A DNA stretch of 64,000 nt from Roseiarcus sp963741405 (GCA_963741405.1 CAVUHX010000039.1:496001-560000), one strand, 5' to 3'. Counted from the stretch's first letter, positions 15,801-24,633 are shown. The notes: generated by a model from the letters alone, not told the origin. Made by a program: numbers and translations.

Positions 15801-16551
15801 GGATCCTCCGCCGGACGGTCGATGTCTTGTAGTTCGTGAAGTCGTGACCGGTCCGCACGCGCAGGAGGGAAAGGATGCGCTGCAAGTCCTTGCTGTCCGC
15901 CTCGTCCTACTCCACGGCCTCGTCCCGTGCGCGATCGGCGATCAGCTCCGGCAGCCGCGCGGCGATCTCGCGCACCGGCAGGACGAGGTCGGCGAGGCCG
16001 GTCGCGACGGCGCTGCGGGGCATCGAGCCGTATTCGGCCTCCTCCGGGTCCTGCACCAGGATGATGCCGCCGGCCTCCTTGATCGCCCTGATCCCGACCG
16101 TGCCGTCCGATCCCGCGCCGCTGAGGACGATGGCGAAGTCGTCGCCCCGCTGCGCGGCGAGCGAACGGAAAAACAGATCGATCGGCGCCCGCCGCCAGCG
16201 CGGCTCGTCGAATTCGGCGAGCGCCAGATGCTGGTCGGCGACGAGCAGCTGACGGTTGGGCGGGATGACATAGACATGGCCCGCCTCGATTCGGGTGCGG
16301 CCGGACACCTGGGTGACCGGCATTTTGGTGCGCGCCGCGAGAATCGCCGGCAGTTCGCTCTGATGCTCCGGGTCGAGATGGACGACGACGACGAAGGCGG
16401 CGTTCACATCGTCGGGCAGGCTCTCGAAGAACGTTTGCAGCGCATGCACGCCGCCGGCCGACGTGCCGATGCCGACCGTCGGAAAGCCGCTCGGGCGCGC
16501 GTCGTCTTTGCTTCCATGGCCAGGGGAGGGGGGCTGGTCGGCGCCGCTCAT
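12894..16551 (-). pseudogene. CheB-CheR-PAS-histidine kinase gene, broken by a stop codon and a frameshift
   Basis: The minus strand encodes, in order, a CheB methylesterase domain (GTSAGG, VVHLDPE, GAGSDGTVG), a CheR methyltransferase (TTFFRDAGAF; then CRNVLIYL) and a long Glu-rich coiled coil (NEELRAANEELQS). Two PAS domains and a HisKA/ATPase module (ALAHELNQPLAAAANYL; GLPAKAEAEMFVPF; GLGVGLSISRSI) follow. These parts normally form one protein of about 1200 residues. Here an in-frame TAG at 15907-15909 separates CheB from CheR (DEAVE, stop, DEADSKDLQRIL). A one-base indel near 15600-15625 shifts the frame just before the SAM-binding GCATGEEAYSIAI motif. The C-terminal 866-residue frame (to 12894) has no plausible start of its own. 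Start MSGADQ at 16551 is the likeliest. Sequencing error could explain either lesion, but two in one gene suggest decay. Confidence 0.8.
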
Positions 16552-17213
16552 ACGAGCCTCCTCAAAGCGAGCGCCGGGAGGTCTTCGGGCCCATTCCCCA
16601 GCTTCAGGCTCGACGATCCGTTTCCTACGTCCGCCAATGGGCGATCCTAGCCGACCGAGCGACGAAACTGAAGACAATTGAGCGGTTTGGACTGCCTATT
16701 TCAGCAGCGAATCAGCGCCAGGACAGCCGAGACCTTGGGCCGCCGGAAGGCGGCCCCTCTCTTTCTGGCCGGTCGCTGCAGCACGCTTTCGGAACCGCGT
16801 TTCGAATCGTCGAAATGGCGCGCGTGAGCCGCAGGGTTTCGCGGCGGGCGTCGTAAGGTTTCTCGGCGGCGCCGCACGGTTTCTCATGATCGGCGTTACG
16901 CTGCGACAATGTGCCTCAGGCAGGGCATTTTCCACGGAAAATCATGACGTTAACAACGGGTGTCAAGAGGCGTTACCGGAGGTTGTGGCGAGGTTGTCAC
17001 TCTTTCAACAAGATTTGTTCATATTTAAACGATTCGAAACCAGCCCCCGCCCACAGAACAAGGAGAAATGGGCGGAGGAGGGATCGGGATCAGCGTCAAC
17101 AGTCGAGGCGGGCCACAACCGCTGACGATCGCGAAGTTGAGGACACGGAACGTTCGAGCGGATGCTGTGGCGGGGCGCCCTGGCGGGTTGAAGGGCATCT
17201 GGGGAGAGTCTCT
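16552..17213. other. 662-bp intergenic region with phased GGTTTC repeats
   Basis: No gene is supported here. GGTTTC occurs at 16836-16841, 16858-16863 and 16879-16884, spaced 22 and 21 bp, each followed by C/T-C-G-G-C-G-like bases, as in a set of phased protein-binding sites. The region also drives the PEP-CTERM gene at 17214, whose ribosome site (GGGGAGAG) is at its right end. Open frames that read through (for example from 16911) have no coding character before 17214. Confidence 0.35.
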
Positions 17214-17927
17214 ATGAGAAACATTCTTCTGTCATGCACGGCAGCGGCGGCGCTGCTCGCGACGACAGCCATGGCTTCCGCGCAGCAGGTCGACATCACG
17301 TATGTCGGTCTCGACCCGAGCTATGGTTCCGCGTTCGTCCAGCTTAGTGGTGGAAACGCGGGGAGCAGAACCGAAGCGGCTGGCGTGATCCTTCTGACGA
17401 CGACGAGCAACAGCATCATTCCGGTGTTTTGCGTCGACGTGTTCCACACGATTAACCTTGGCGGTTACAATCCGCCGCTGAGCTATACGTTCGCGCCGCT
17501 GGCCTACGATTCGAGCACGACGGTGGGAGGTGGAAACCCGTTGCCGTCTGGCGTGCCGGAGGAGATCCAGGCCCTGGCGAATCTGGGCTCGAACTACTAC
17601 AAGTCGGCGCCCGCCGACACCGATCCGATTGTCGCCGTCCAAGGCGCGATCTGGCTGCTCGAGTACGGCGGCGCGGTCACATCGGCCGACCCTGGGATCA
17701 ACGCCTTGATTGCGGCGGACGTGACGTGGGCCCAGGCGCATCCGGCGGCCGTCGCCTATGCGCTCTATCCTGTCGGGCCGGGCGGACAGGGCTTCGGGGT
17801 GACCCAGGGCTTCGGGCCCGGCATTCCCGAGTCCTCGACCTGGGCGATGATGCTCATGGGCTTCGCGGGCCTCGGCTACGCAGCCTTCCGCAAGGCGGCC
17901 AAGGCGAGCGTTTCGGCGCTCGCCTGA
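17214..17927 (+). CDS. PEP-CTERM surface protein, array gene 1
   Basis: The 237-aa product has a signal peptide (MRNILLSCTAAAALLATTAMASA, cleavage before QQ). The tail is PESSTWAMMLMGFAGLGYAAF followed by RKAAKASVSALA. Ser replaces the second Pro of the PEP motif. The body contains one Cys near TTSNSIIPVFCVDVF and a region (GAIWLLEYGG) seen in related cell-surface PEP-CTERM proteins. It is expected to be exported and cut by an exosortase. A GC-rich hairpin (17949-17976) follows the gene, then the next array member. Confidence 0.82.
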   Translation: MRNILLSCTAAAALLATTAMASAQQVDITYVGLDPSYGSAFVQLSGGNAGSRTEAAGVILLTTTSNSIIPVFCVDVFHTINLGGYNPPLSYTFAPLAYDSSTTVGGGNPLPSGVPEEIQALANLGSNYYKSAPADTDPIVAVQGAIWLLEYGGAVTSADPGINALIAADVTWAQAHPAAVAYALYPVGPGGQGFGVTQGFGPGIPESSTWAMMLMGFAGLGYAAFRKAAKASVSALA

Positions 17928-17940
17928 CGCCTTTCCCCTG

Positions 17941-18061
17941 CGACGACACGCGAGGCCGCCGGAGGCCGGCCTCGCGGGGCGCGGCTGACAGGACAGCCTC
18001 CGACTTGAAACCGCGCCCCGGAGGCGGCGCGTGAACAAAACACGAACAAGAGGAGAGAAAG
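17941..18061 (+). repeat. duplicated intergenic leader with hairpin, copy A
   Basis: This spacer matches 19570-19689 in order: ACGACACGCGAGGCCG, a GC hairpin with CGCGAGGCC/GGCCTCGCG arms, GGACAGCCTCC, a GCCGCGCCC-like block, GTGAACAA and a GGAGAGA ribosome site. Both are followed by a gene starting (A/G)TGGGGAAA. The duplication shows that gene and leader were copied together. Confidence 0.7.
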
Positions 18062-18727
18062 ATGGGGAAATTCAGGAATCTGGCCTTGGGAACGGCCGCA
18101 GCATTGGCGAGCCTCGCCACGGTGACGGTTGCGAACGCCGGCTCCGTCACGGTTAGTTTGGCGCCGACGGACAATACTCTCGCGTTCGACAATAACGCGG
18201 TCGATTCTACGTCGGGCACGACAATGACCCGATATGGGCTGGTCAGCTGGACAGGCAAAATCGCCAACGGCCTGACGGCGAACGTTAGCGCTCCGCCTGC
18301 CGGCGACACGTCGAACTATCTGTTCGGCACGCCAGGCGCGCCCGCGACCGTCACTTTCGATCATTCCCTGAACAGCTTCGATATCTACTGGGGTTCGATC
18401 GACAGTGTGGCCGGGGACGGCCGCGACAATGTCATCACTCTGCTGAACAACGGCGACGCGCTCACGGCGACTCAGCTGATTGCGCAAATCCCGTCGTTGG
18501 CCGGGACGGGCGACCAATCCAGCCCGATAACGAACGCGTGGATCCGGATATCCGACACTGAGCCCTTTACCGCATTCTCGGCGAGCGTAGGAGTGCCGGC
18601 CTTCGAGTTCGACATGGCGGGGGCGCCCGAACCGTCGACCTGGGCGATGATGGTCCTCGGCTTCGCCGGCCTCGGCTACGCGGCCTACCGCAAGGCGGGC
18701 AGGGCGAGCGTCTCGGCGCTCGCCTGA
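18062..18727 (+). CDS. PEP-CTERM surface protein, array gene 2
   Basis: The 221-aa product has a signal peptide (MGKFRNLALGTAAALASLA..., cleavage after ANA). The tail is PEPSTWAMMVLGFAGLGYAAY followed by RKAGRASVSALA. The middle (TFDHSLNSFDIYWGSIDS) resembles the beta-rich cores of other PEP-CTERM proteins. AGGAGAGAAAG precedes the ATG. Its start MGK[FI]R matches that of array gene 4, with which it also shares the upstream leader. Confidence 0.85.
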   Translation: MGKFRNLALGTAAALASLATVTVANAGSVTVSLAPTDNTLAFDNNAVDSTSGTTMTRYGLVSWTGKIANGLTANVSAPPAGDTSNYLFGTPGAPATVTFDHSLNSFDIYWGSIDSVAGDGRDNVITLLNNGDALTATQLIAQIPSLAGTGDQSSPITNAWIRISDTEPFTAFSASVGVPAFEFDMAGAPEPSTWAMMVLGFAGLGYAAYRKAGRASVSALA

Positions 18728-18844
18728 CCTCGGCGTGAAAGCGCCAGCAATGGTCAGGGCGGAGAGCAGCCTTCGAGAAAACGGAATTCAAAGGCGCAAC
18801 GTCCTGACCGAGTTCACTCGAGTTAGCAAACTAGGGAGAATTCC

Positions 18845-19555
18845 ATGACATACAGATCCAGAATTCTGGCCGCCAGCGCGATCGCGACCATTATCGGCGT
18901 TGCGGCGCTCGCCGGACCGGCGCGAGCCGACGTAACCGTTTACGTCTGGGGCGGATATGGCCACACCGCCTCGCTCGGAACCGTCACCCCGGACCAGGCG
19001 GCGGACCCGAATCCGAGCGCCCTCGATCAGGCCGCCGCGGCGTTTACCTATACGGGGCCAATCAACTGGGTGAACAACGCCGCCAACAACGGAGCTGACC
19101 CGACCCAAAACCTGTTCGGCCAGTTCTTCGACCAGACCAGGATCGTGGGGTTCGCGAGCCCCGGAGGCGAGTATGCGTCCCTGTCGGACTTTTTGGATAC
19201 GTCCATGAGTTCGCTGGGCAACAGTTGGTATTCGTACATACGAGTCGACGGCGTGACCGGCGCCGGCACGGCCACGATCACGCACGATGACGGCGCATCG
19301 GTCTACTCGGCGACGTGCCCGGGCGGCGTTTGCTACAGCTGGCCGACTCAAGTCGCCGAGACGACGGGCACATTCGGCATCGGAGCCGGTCCGTTCACCA
19401 TCGACTACATCGAGGCGAACGGATCGCCGTCCTGGCTGGTGTTCAGCGTCGTTCCCGAGCCCTCAACCTGGGCGATGATGGTCATGGGCTTCGCCGGCCT
19501 CGGCTACGCGGCCTTCCTCAAGGCGGGCAGGACGAGAGTCTCCGCCCTCGCCTGA
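18845..19555 (+). CDS. PEP-CTERM surface protein, array gene 3
   Basis: The 236-aa product has a signal peptide (MTYRSRILAASAIATIIGVA..., cleavage after ARA). The tail is PEPSTWAMMVMGFAGLGYAAF then LKAGRTRVSALA; Leu takes the place of the first Arg of the basic patch. Two Cys lie close together (SATCPGGVCYSW) and may form a disulfide. The core, with YVWGGYGHTAS near the N-terminus, is not one I can name. CTAGGGAGAATTCC carries the ribosome site. Confidence 0.85.
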   Translation: MTYRSRILAASAIATIIGVAALAGPARADVTVYVWGGYGHTASLGTVTPDQAADPNPSALDQAAAAFTYTGPINWVNNAANNGADPTQNLFGQFFDQTRIVGFASPGGEYASLSDFLDTSMSSLGNSWYSYIRVDGVTGAGTATITHDDGASVYSATCPGGVCYSWPTQVAETTGTFGIGAGPFTIDYIEANGSPSWLVFSVVPEPSTWAMMVMGFAGLGYAAFLKAGRTRVSALA

Positions 19556-19569
19556 CGCGACCATCCAGC

Positions 19570-19689
19570 GTGACGACACGCGAGGCCGTCGGACGCCGCC
19601 TCGCGTGGTCCGGCGAGAGGACAGCCTCCATCATAGGGCCGCGCCCGGAAGATGGTGCGTGAACAACGCCTAAACATAAGGAGAGAGAG
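19570..19689 (+). repeat. duplicated intergenic leader with hairpin, copy B
   Basis: This spacer is homologous to 17941-18061. It includes the hairpin ACGCGAGGC (19578-19586) / GCCTCGCGT (19598-19606), GGACAGCCTCC and the ribosome site GGAGAGAGAG before a GTG start. Confidence 0.7.
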
Positions 19690-20355
19690 GTGGGGAAAAT
19701 CCGATATCGGGCCTTGGGTGTGGTCGCGGCATTGGCGAGCCTCCCACTGGCCGTCGCGGGCGGGTACCTTGCCGGCCCGGCGCTGGCGGACACGTATGAG
19801 CTCAATCTCGATGACTGTAGCGGTTGTCTTGTGGACGCCACGCCGTTCAGCACTGTGACCATCACGCAGGAAAGCCCTGGGGTCGTCAAGTTTGTCCTGA
19901 ACTTGGCGAGCGACTTGACAGTCAATCAGAGCACGGCTTTTGGCGCGTTCGCTTTCAGCCTGGTTGGCGATCCGGCAATAACGATCACCCCGTTATCGAC
20001 TAACCTGTCCGTAGGATCGACGGCTCAAAAAATGGACGGGTTTGGCATGTTCGACTATAGTGTCGACTACGCCTTGAATGACCATGCTCAAAAGAGCTTG
20101 AGCTTTGAGGTATCGACTCTTGCCTTGAATTCTCCGGCATTTGATTTGAGCAGCAATCCTCCGGGCCATCAGGCGGTGTTGTTCGCTGCGGACGTGTTCA
20201 ATACGGGCAATCGGAATACCGGGATAATCGGCGGGAGCACCATGGTCGCCGTGCCCGAGCCTGCGACATGGACGCTGATGGTCCTCGGCTTCGCGGGCCT
20301 CGGTTACGCAGCTTTCCGGAAGGCGGGCAGGGAAAGCGTCTCGGCGCTCGCCTGA
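19690..20355 (+). CDS. PEP-CTERM surface protein, array gene 4
   Basis: The 221-aa product uses a GTG start (ribosome site GGAGAGAGAG). A signal peptide ends at GGYLAGPALA. A CSGC pair sits near the mature N-terminus (LDDCSGCLVDA). The tail reads PEPATWTLMVLGFAGLGYAAF then RKAGRESVSALA, with Thr-Leu in place of Ala-Met in the PEPxxW block. The 5' leader and first residues resemble array gene 2, but the core does not. Confidence 0.83.
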   Translation: MGKIRYRALGVVAALASLPLAVAGGYLAGPALADTYELNLDDCSGCLVDATPFSTVTITQESPGVVKFVLNLASDLTVNQSTAFGAFAFSLVGDPAITITPLSTNLSVGSTAQKMDGFGMFDYSVDYALNDHAQKSLSFEVSTLALNSPAFDLSSNPPGHQAVLFAADVFNTGNRNTGIIGGSTMVAVPEPATWTLMVLGFAGLGYAAFRKAGRESVSALA

Positions 20356-20377
20356 CGCTAGGTCATCGACCTTTTCA

Positions 20378-20893
20378 AAGAACAACAGCGATGCCGACTT
20401 CAACTTCCTGACCAATGGCCCCGTCACGATCGGCAATGGCCAGGCGAACATCAAGGCCGCCGATAACACCTGGACGATGATGACGGTGACGCCGGGCATG
20501 GACTTGTTCGACGGGTTCATGATGCGGGGCATGGTGGACAGGGCCACAAAGTGCTCGAAAGGCACGGCGTGCGACGTGATATTCGACGTGACCTTCTCGG
20601 ACAACACGACGGCCAGCCATACGTTTACCACGGTCGACAACAGCGGCGACTTCCGCGCGATCGGCTTCGACGAGACGCCGGGCACGGTGGGGTTGCTGGT
20701 GTCGCAGGTCGTGGTTTCGGTATCGAGCGGCGAGAACTTTGATCAGATCAAGCAGATGGGCTTCTCCGTCCCGGGCGCAACACCCACGATTCCTGAAACC
20801 TCGACCTGGGGCATGCTGCTCCTCGGCTTTGCCGGTCTTGGTTACGCGGGCCTTCGCCGAGGGCAAAAGGACAGCGTCTCGGCGCTCGCCTGA
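20378..20893 (+). pseudogene. PEP-CTERM gene lacking its 5' end, array gene 5
   Basis: The frame is open from the end of array gene 4 with no start codon or signal peptide before residue NNSDADFNFLTNG. It then reads a plausible mature protein (VTIGNGQANIKAADNTW...) ending PETSTWGMLLLGFAGLGYAGL, RRGQKDSVSALA. The first ATG (20477) falls inside this conserved-looking body. The gene appears to have lost its promoter, start and signal peptide, perhaps by recombination with array gene 4, whose stop is only 20 bp upstream. Without export the product could not reach an exosortase. Confidence 0.65.
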
Positions 20894-20917
20894 AACGCTT
20901 TCAGCCCGCTGAATTCC

Positions 20918-20946
20918 GAGGCCGCCGAAAGGCGGCCTCTTTTGTT
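20918..20946 (+). terminator. rho-independent terminator closing the PEP-CTERM array
   Basis: GAGGCCGCC-GAAA-GGCGGCCTC forms a 9-bp stem with a GNRA-like tetraloop, followed by TTTTTGTT. It is the only hairpin in the array with a clear T-tract. Confidence 0.85.
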
Positions 20947-21514
20947 GACACCGATCTCAGGAATCCCCTCGATTCTGTTCAGTTTCGTCATCGGGTCGCT
21001 CGCCTTGGGGAGTCCCGGATGAGCAGCGACGATGAGACCGCCTCCGACGGCGGCGAATGCGCCGGCCTCTCGTCCGCCGCCTCGCCAGACTGCGACAATC
21101 TGCCCTGGACAACGGAGTTCCGCGCGTAAATTCATAACATAACAAGTAAACGTTGGAGAATGCGGATTGAATGTAAGCATCATTGGCCAATGCGACCACA
21201 ACCGCTTTCGATCTGGAAGTCGAACAGACGGAGTCAGCGTGACGAATAAGATTACGATCCATACGTAAGCATGCGATAATGACGAGAGCCGATCGCCTCT
21301 AGTTCACGGAGTTTCTTTCGGATATTTGACAGCTACTTCTGTATTAAACATGCGGCTAGTTTTATTCTAATACTTACGTTACTGGAAGTAGCATGAATAA
21401 ATATTTACGCAATTAGCAAACAAAGACGTAATCAATTGTATTTATAGATCGCCATACGCGCGTACAATGCAATACGACTTTCGCATTGCGCTTTGGGGAT
21501 CGAAGAGCAGAGCC
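20947..21514 (+). promoter_or_regulatory. AT-rich leader of the Tad-type genes with ACGTAA motifs
   Basis: No gene is supported. The right 300 bp are much more AT-rich than the surroundings. They contain TACGTAA (21262-21268), its inverse-like TTACGTT (21374-21380) and related TTACGC and GACGTAA near 21404-21431. The same TACGTAA core occurs in the leader of the PEP-CTERM gene at 936. A shared regulator of surface structures is possible but not shown. Confidence 0.3.
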
Positions 21515-22942
21515 ATGAAAACACCATTGTCAGACCGCCTGCACTCGTTTCGACGCGACCAACGCGGAACGACATCACTTCTGTTTGCCGGCGGCCTTTT
21601 GACCGCGATCATCGTGACCGCGGCGGCCATCGACTATTCGAGCGCCGTCACCACGAGGACGCGGCTCCAGGCGGGCGTCGATTCCGCGTCGCTGGCCGCG
21701 GCGAAGCTGGGCGCCCAGAACCCTTCGACCTATCTCAACAACGTGGCGGCGCTGAAAACTGCGGCCCAAGCCTATCTGACCGCGGATGGGCCGTCCGGCG
21801 CGACGATCGGCGATTTCCACGCCTGCCTCGTCAGCGGCGGCGATTGCACGACCGGCGGCGGCAAGACGCTGCAGGTCGGCCAGTTCTACACCCAGGGGAC
21901 GACAACCTACACGCCCCTGTTCAACAACATTTCCTGGCTGCCGGGTTCGAACTCCCAGACGCTCACGAGTTCGGCGACCGCGGGGGCGAGCCTGCAATGG
22001 CCGCAACAGCTCAGCCTGAACCTGGTCGGAGCGAAGGGCTGGTACTACAAGCACGTGACGCTCTACGCGCTTCCCTTCGCTAACGGCTCCGCGGGTAACA
22101 CCTACACCTCGATGGGGGACTGGATCTATCAGCCGTCGAGTCTCAGCACGGCCAGCGGATCCGCCAACGTCACCGTCGGAACCGACGCGGCCAATGGAAT
22201 GACCGGCCTGAAACTGGGTTCGCTCGGCTCCGGCTACGGGACGCTGACGGGACCGACCTCGGTCAACCTCGGGCAGTACGCCGACCTCTTCATGGTCGAA
22301 AACGTCATGCAGGGTCCCTGCCCGCCGTCCAAGCCCTGGATGCTGGGAAACTGGTCGTCGGGCTCGTATACCTTCCCGACAGCCTGTTACGCGACCCAGG
22401 CGCTGGCGCAGACCGCCGCCAACGCGAAGTGCTCGGGCAAGACAGGCAGCCAGCTCACGAGCTGCCTCAGTCCCTACACGCCGACGCAGGAGAGCGTCGG
22501 CTGGACCGTCTGTTCCGAATCCGAGCTCAACCAGGGCTCGAACCCCGCCTATACGAGCTATAACGCGATCTGCAATCCGAACACCGGCGCGAACGCCTCG
22601 TATAACTCGAGCAAAGCGCAGTCGTGGCAATTCATGTTCGTCAACTTCTTCCCGGCGCAGTCGGTTCAGAACACCAACGTGTTCTCGACCAGCGTCTCCG
22701 CCACGACCATGTTCCCCTGCGGACAGACGGTCGGCCACGAATGGGAGGACGGCGGCAGCATCGTTGGAACGAGCTACGCCACGGCTAAGTCCTCGGCGAC
22801 CAACGCGAGCACCACGCCGCAGCAGGACTATTTCTACACCGTGGCGACGACCTGCGGACCGGAGCCTGGCATGGCGGCCAACGGCTACTACAGCACAACC
22901 CAGACCGCCACCTACGGCGCCGCGCCGCAATTGGTCCAATAG
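21515..22942 (+). CDS. Tad-domain (TadG-like) pilus assembly protein
   Basis: The 475-aa product begins with RRDQRGTTSLLFAGG and a hydrophobic segment, then AAIDYSSAVTTRTRLQAGVDSASLAAAK. This is the typical Tad N-terminal domain (a prepilin-like RG...G stretch, then a helix, then a QxxxDxAxLAAA block). The large remainder is Ser/Asn/Thr-rich with several Cys and is expected to be outside the inner membrane. No von Willebrand MIDAS motif is visible. It heads a three-gene set with the next two TadE-type genes. I chose ATG 21515 (MKTPLSDRL) over a start 16 codons earlier. Confidence 0.75.
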   Translation: MKTPLSDRLHSFRRDQRGTTSLLFAGGLLTAIIVTAAAIDYSSAVTTRTRLQAGVDSASLAAAKLGAQNPSTYLNNVAALKTAAQAYLTADGPSGATIGDFHACLVSGGDCTTGGGKTLQVGQFYTQGTTTYTPLFNNISWLPGSNSQTLTSSATAGASLQWPQQLSLNLVGAKGWYYKHVTLYALPFANGSAGNTYTSMGDWIYQPSSLSTASGSANVTVGTDAANGMTGLKLGSLGSGYGTLTGPTSVNLGQYADLFMVENVMQGPCPPSKPWMLGNWSSGSYTFPTACYATQALAQTAANAKCSGKTGSQLTSCLSPYTPTQESVGWTVCSESELNQGSNPAYTSYNAICNPNTGANASYNSSKAQSWQFMFVNFFPAQSVQNTNVFSTSVSATTMFPCGQTVGHEWEDGGSIVGTSYATAKSSATNASTTPQQDYFYTVATTCGPEPGMAANGYYSTTQTATYGAAPQLVQ

Positions 22943-22966
22943 GACGCCTCCGCCGGGTCTCTCGAA

Positions 22967-23533
22967 ATGCGCCTCGAAATGTCGAAAACGCGAGCCAGGG
23001 CCAGCCTCTGGCTCGCGCGCGCCGGCGGCGACACCGGCGCGACGACGGCGGTGGAATTCGCCCTCGTCGCGCCGCTCGTCATCGCTTTGATCCTCGGCGC
23101 CATGCAGATCGCCGTGATCTACCTCGCCCAGGCCGAGCTCGAGAACGCCGCCGAACAGGCCGCGCGGCTCGTCCTGACCCGTCAGGCGCCGGTTGCCGGT
23201 TCGTCGGGGCAGGCGAGCTTCAAGACCGCGGTCTGCGACAATCTGCCGGCCCTGTTCAGCTGCTCCGGCGTCATGGTCGACCTCGAGGCGCAGACGATTT
23301 CCGCCAAGTCCAGCGATGCGCTGATCCTGACGCCGCCGACGTTGACATACGGCTCGAGCGGCCAGGTGTCCAACGCCTGGAACTACAACCCGGGCTCGCC
23401 AGGACAGCTCATGATCCTGAGGGTGATGTACCAGTGGCCGGTCGTCGCCGGCCCGCTCGGCCTCGTCTTCAGCGATCTGGCGAACGGAACGCTGTTCATG
23501 AGCTCGACCCAGGTCTTCCAGAACGAGCAATAA
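22967..23533 (+). CDS. TadE-like minor pseudopilin
   Basis: The 188-aa product has the TadE signature GATTAVEFALVAPLV followed by a hydrophobic helix (LILGAMQIAVIYLAQAELENAAEQAARLV). Glu of VEF corresponds to the conserved E5-type residue of pseudopilins. A Cys pair (AVCDNLPALFSC) lies in the periplasmic part. It is paralogous to the protein at 27956 (shared PGQLMILRVMYQWPV/MLLVVMYPWPV and GGPLGL/AGPLGL blocks). In a Tad system TadE is processed by the TadV peptidase and helps assemble Flp pili; no flp, cpa or tadV gene is in the window. Confidence 0.8.
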   Translation: MRLEMSKTRARASLWLARAGGDTGATTAVEFALVAPLVIALILGAMQIAVIYLAQAELENAAEQAARLVLTRQAPVAGSSGQASFKTAVCDNLPALFSCSGVMVDLEAQTISAKSSDALILTPPTLTYGSSGQVSNAWNYNPGSPGQLMILRVMYQWPVVAGPLGLVFSDLANGTLFMSSTQVFQNEQ

Positions 23534-23545
23534 GGGGCGCGATCG

Positions 23546-24196
23546 ATGCGGCTCGCAGGGTTTGTCGTTCCTTTCCGATGGCTTCGCGACGAGAGGGGCG
23601 TCGCGGCGATCGAGGCCGCGCTGATCGCGCCGGTGGCGGTCGGCCTGCTCGGCCTGATCGCGATCTGGGGGCAGGCGATCGCCATCCAGCGCAAGGTCAC
23701 CCTGACCGCCCACACGATCACTGACCTCGTCTCCCAGCAGGGAACGCAGACAGGCGGCGCGTGCACCGCAGAGCAACTGCGTCCCTGGCGGCGTCGGTCA
23801 ACCAGTCCATCGGTCGACAATATTCTCAACAATGCGGCGAACGTCCTCTACCCTTACGTCAAGCCGACTTCGGGCACGAACCCGGTGACGGGGACGAACG
23901 TGTCGAAGATGACGATGGTCGTCTCCGAGATCAACGTCGACTCGGGAGGAACGACCGCGACCGTCCAGTGGAGCGAGCCGATGCCGTCGCACGGGACCGC
24001 TCTCGCCACGACCGCGCACGCCGTCACGCTGCCGAACTCGGTCGCGTCGTCCTCGACCAATCTCCTCATGGGCACTGTCGCCTACGCCTATACGCCGCCG
24101 GTGATCGGCGAAGCGGTCGGGACGATCACCTTGCAGGACACGATCTACGTGGCGCTGCGCCAGTGGTCGTGCATGAAGCTGAAGGTGGGCTCGTAG
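23546..24196 (+). CDS. TadE/F-like pseudopilin, probably altered at its 3' end
   Basis: The 216-aa product carries DERGVAAIEAALIAPVAVGLLGL and then IQRKVTLTAHTITDLVS, the N-terminal pattern shared with its paralogue at 28507 (VQRKVTLSALTVADIF). The C-terminus (TITLQDTIYVALRQWSC) differs from the paralogue and ends next to an IS110 fragment starting at 24200, so the last residues may have been replaced. A short Arg-rich stretch (LRPWRRRSTSPS) in the middle also looks out of place and may reflect a compensated frameshift. Confidence 0.65.
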   Translation: MRLAGFVVPFRWLRDERGVAAIEAALIAPVAVGLLGLIAIWGQAIAIQRKVTLTAHTITDLVSQQGTQTGGACTAEQLRPWRRRSTSPSVDNILNNAANVLYPYVKPTSGTNPVTGTNVSKMTMVVSEINVDSGGTTATVQWSEPMPSHGTALATTAHAVTLPNSVASSSTNLLMGTVAYAYTPPVIGEAVGTITLQDTIYVALRQWSCMKLKVGS

Positions 24197-24199
24197 CGT

Positions 24200-24628
24200 T
24201 ACGATCAACAGTCCGGGCAGCGAGAAGTTTTCCAGGCATGAGGTCGAGGGGGACGGCGCCGGCGTGCTCGACCTTCTTTCGCGATCGCGGGCGAAGGCCG
24301 AGCAGGGCGATGGCGTTGGGATCAAGACGGTCGTCATTCAGGAAGCGGGATTGGACGGGTTTTCGATTCATCGCTTGCTCATCGCCGAGGGGATCGAGAG
24401 CCAGGTGGTCGACGCGGCTTCGATTGCGGTCGACCGGCGGCATCGGCGGGCCAAGACCGATGCGATCGACGGCGAGACGCTGTTGCGGACGCTGATGGCG
24501 TGGGCTCGCGGCGAGCGGCGGGTCTGTTCCATGGTTCGCGCGCCGAGCCCGGAAGAAGAGGATCGCCGGCGCCTGACGCGCGAGCGCGGCAGGCTGCTCA
24601 AGGAACGCATTCAGCACACCAATCGGGT
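24200..24628 (+). pseudogene. internal fragment of an IS110-family transposase
   Basis: The translated stretch (IKTVVIQEAGLDGF, RRHRRAKTDAIDGETLLR, RRLTRERGRLLKERIQ) matches residues roughly 33-175 of the intact IS110-family transposase at 49122 closely but not exactly. Start and C-terminal half are missing. It lies between a TadE/F gene and the tail of another TadE gene, marking an insertion and deletion. Confidence 0.8.
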
Positions 24629-24633
24629 CACGT

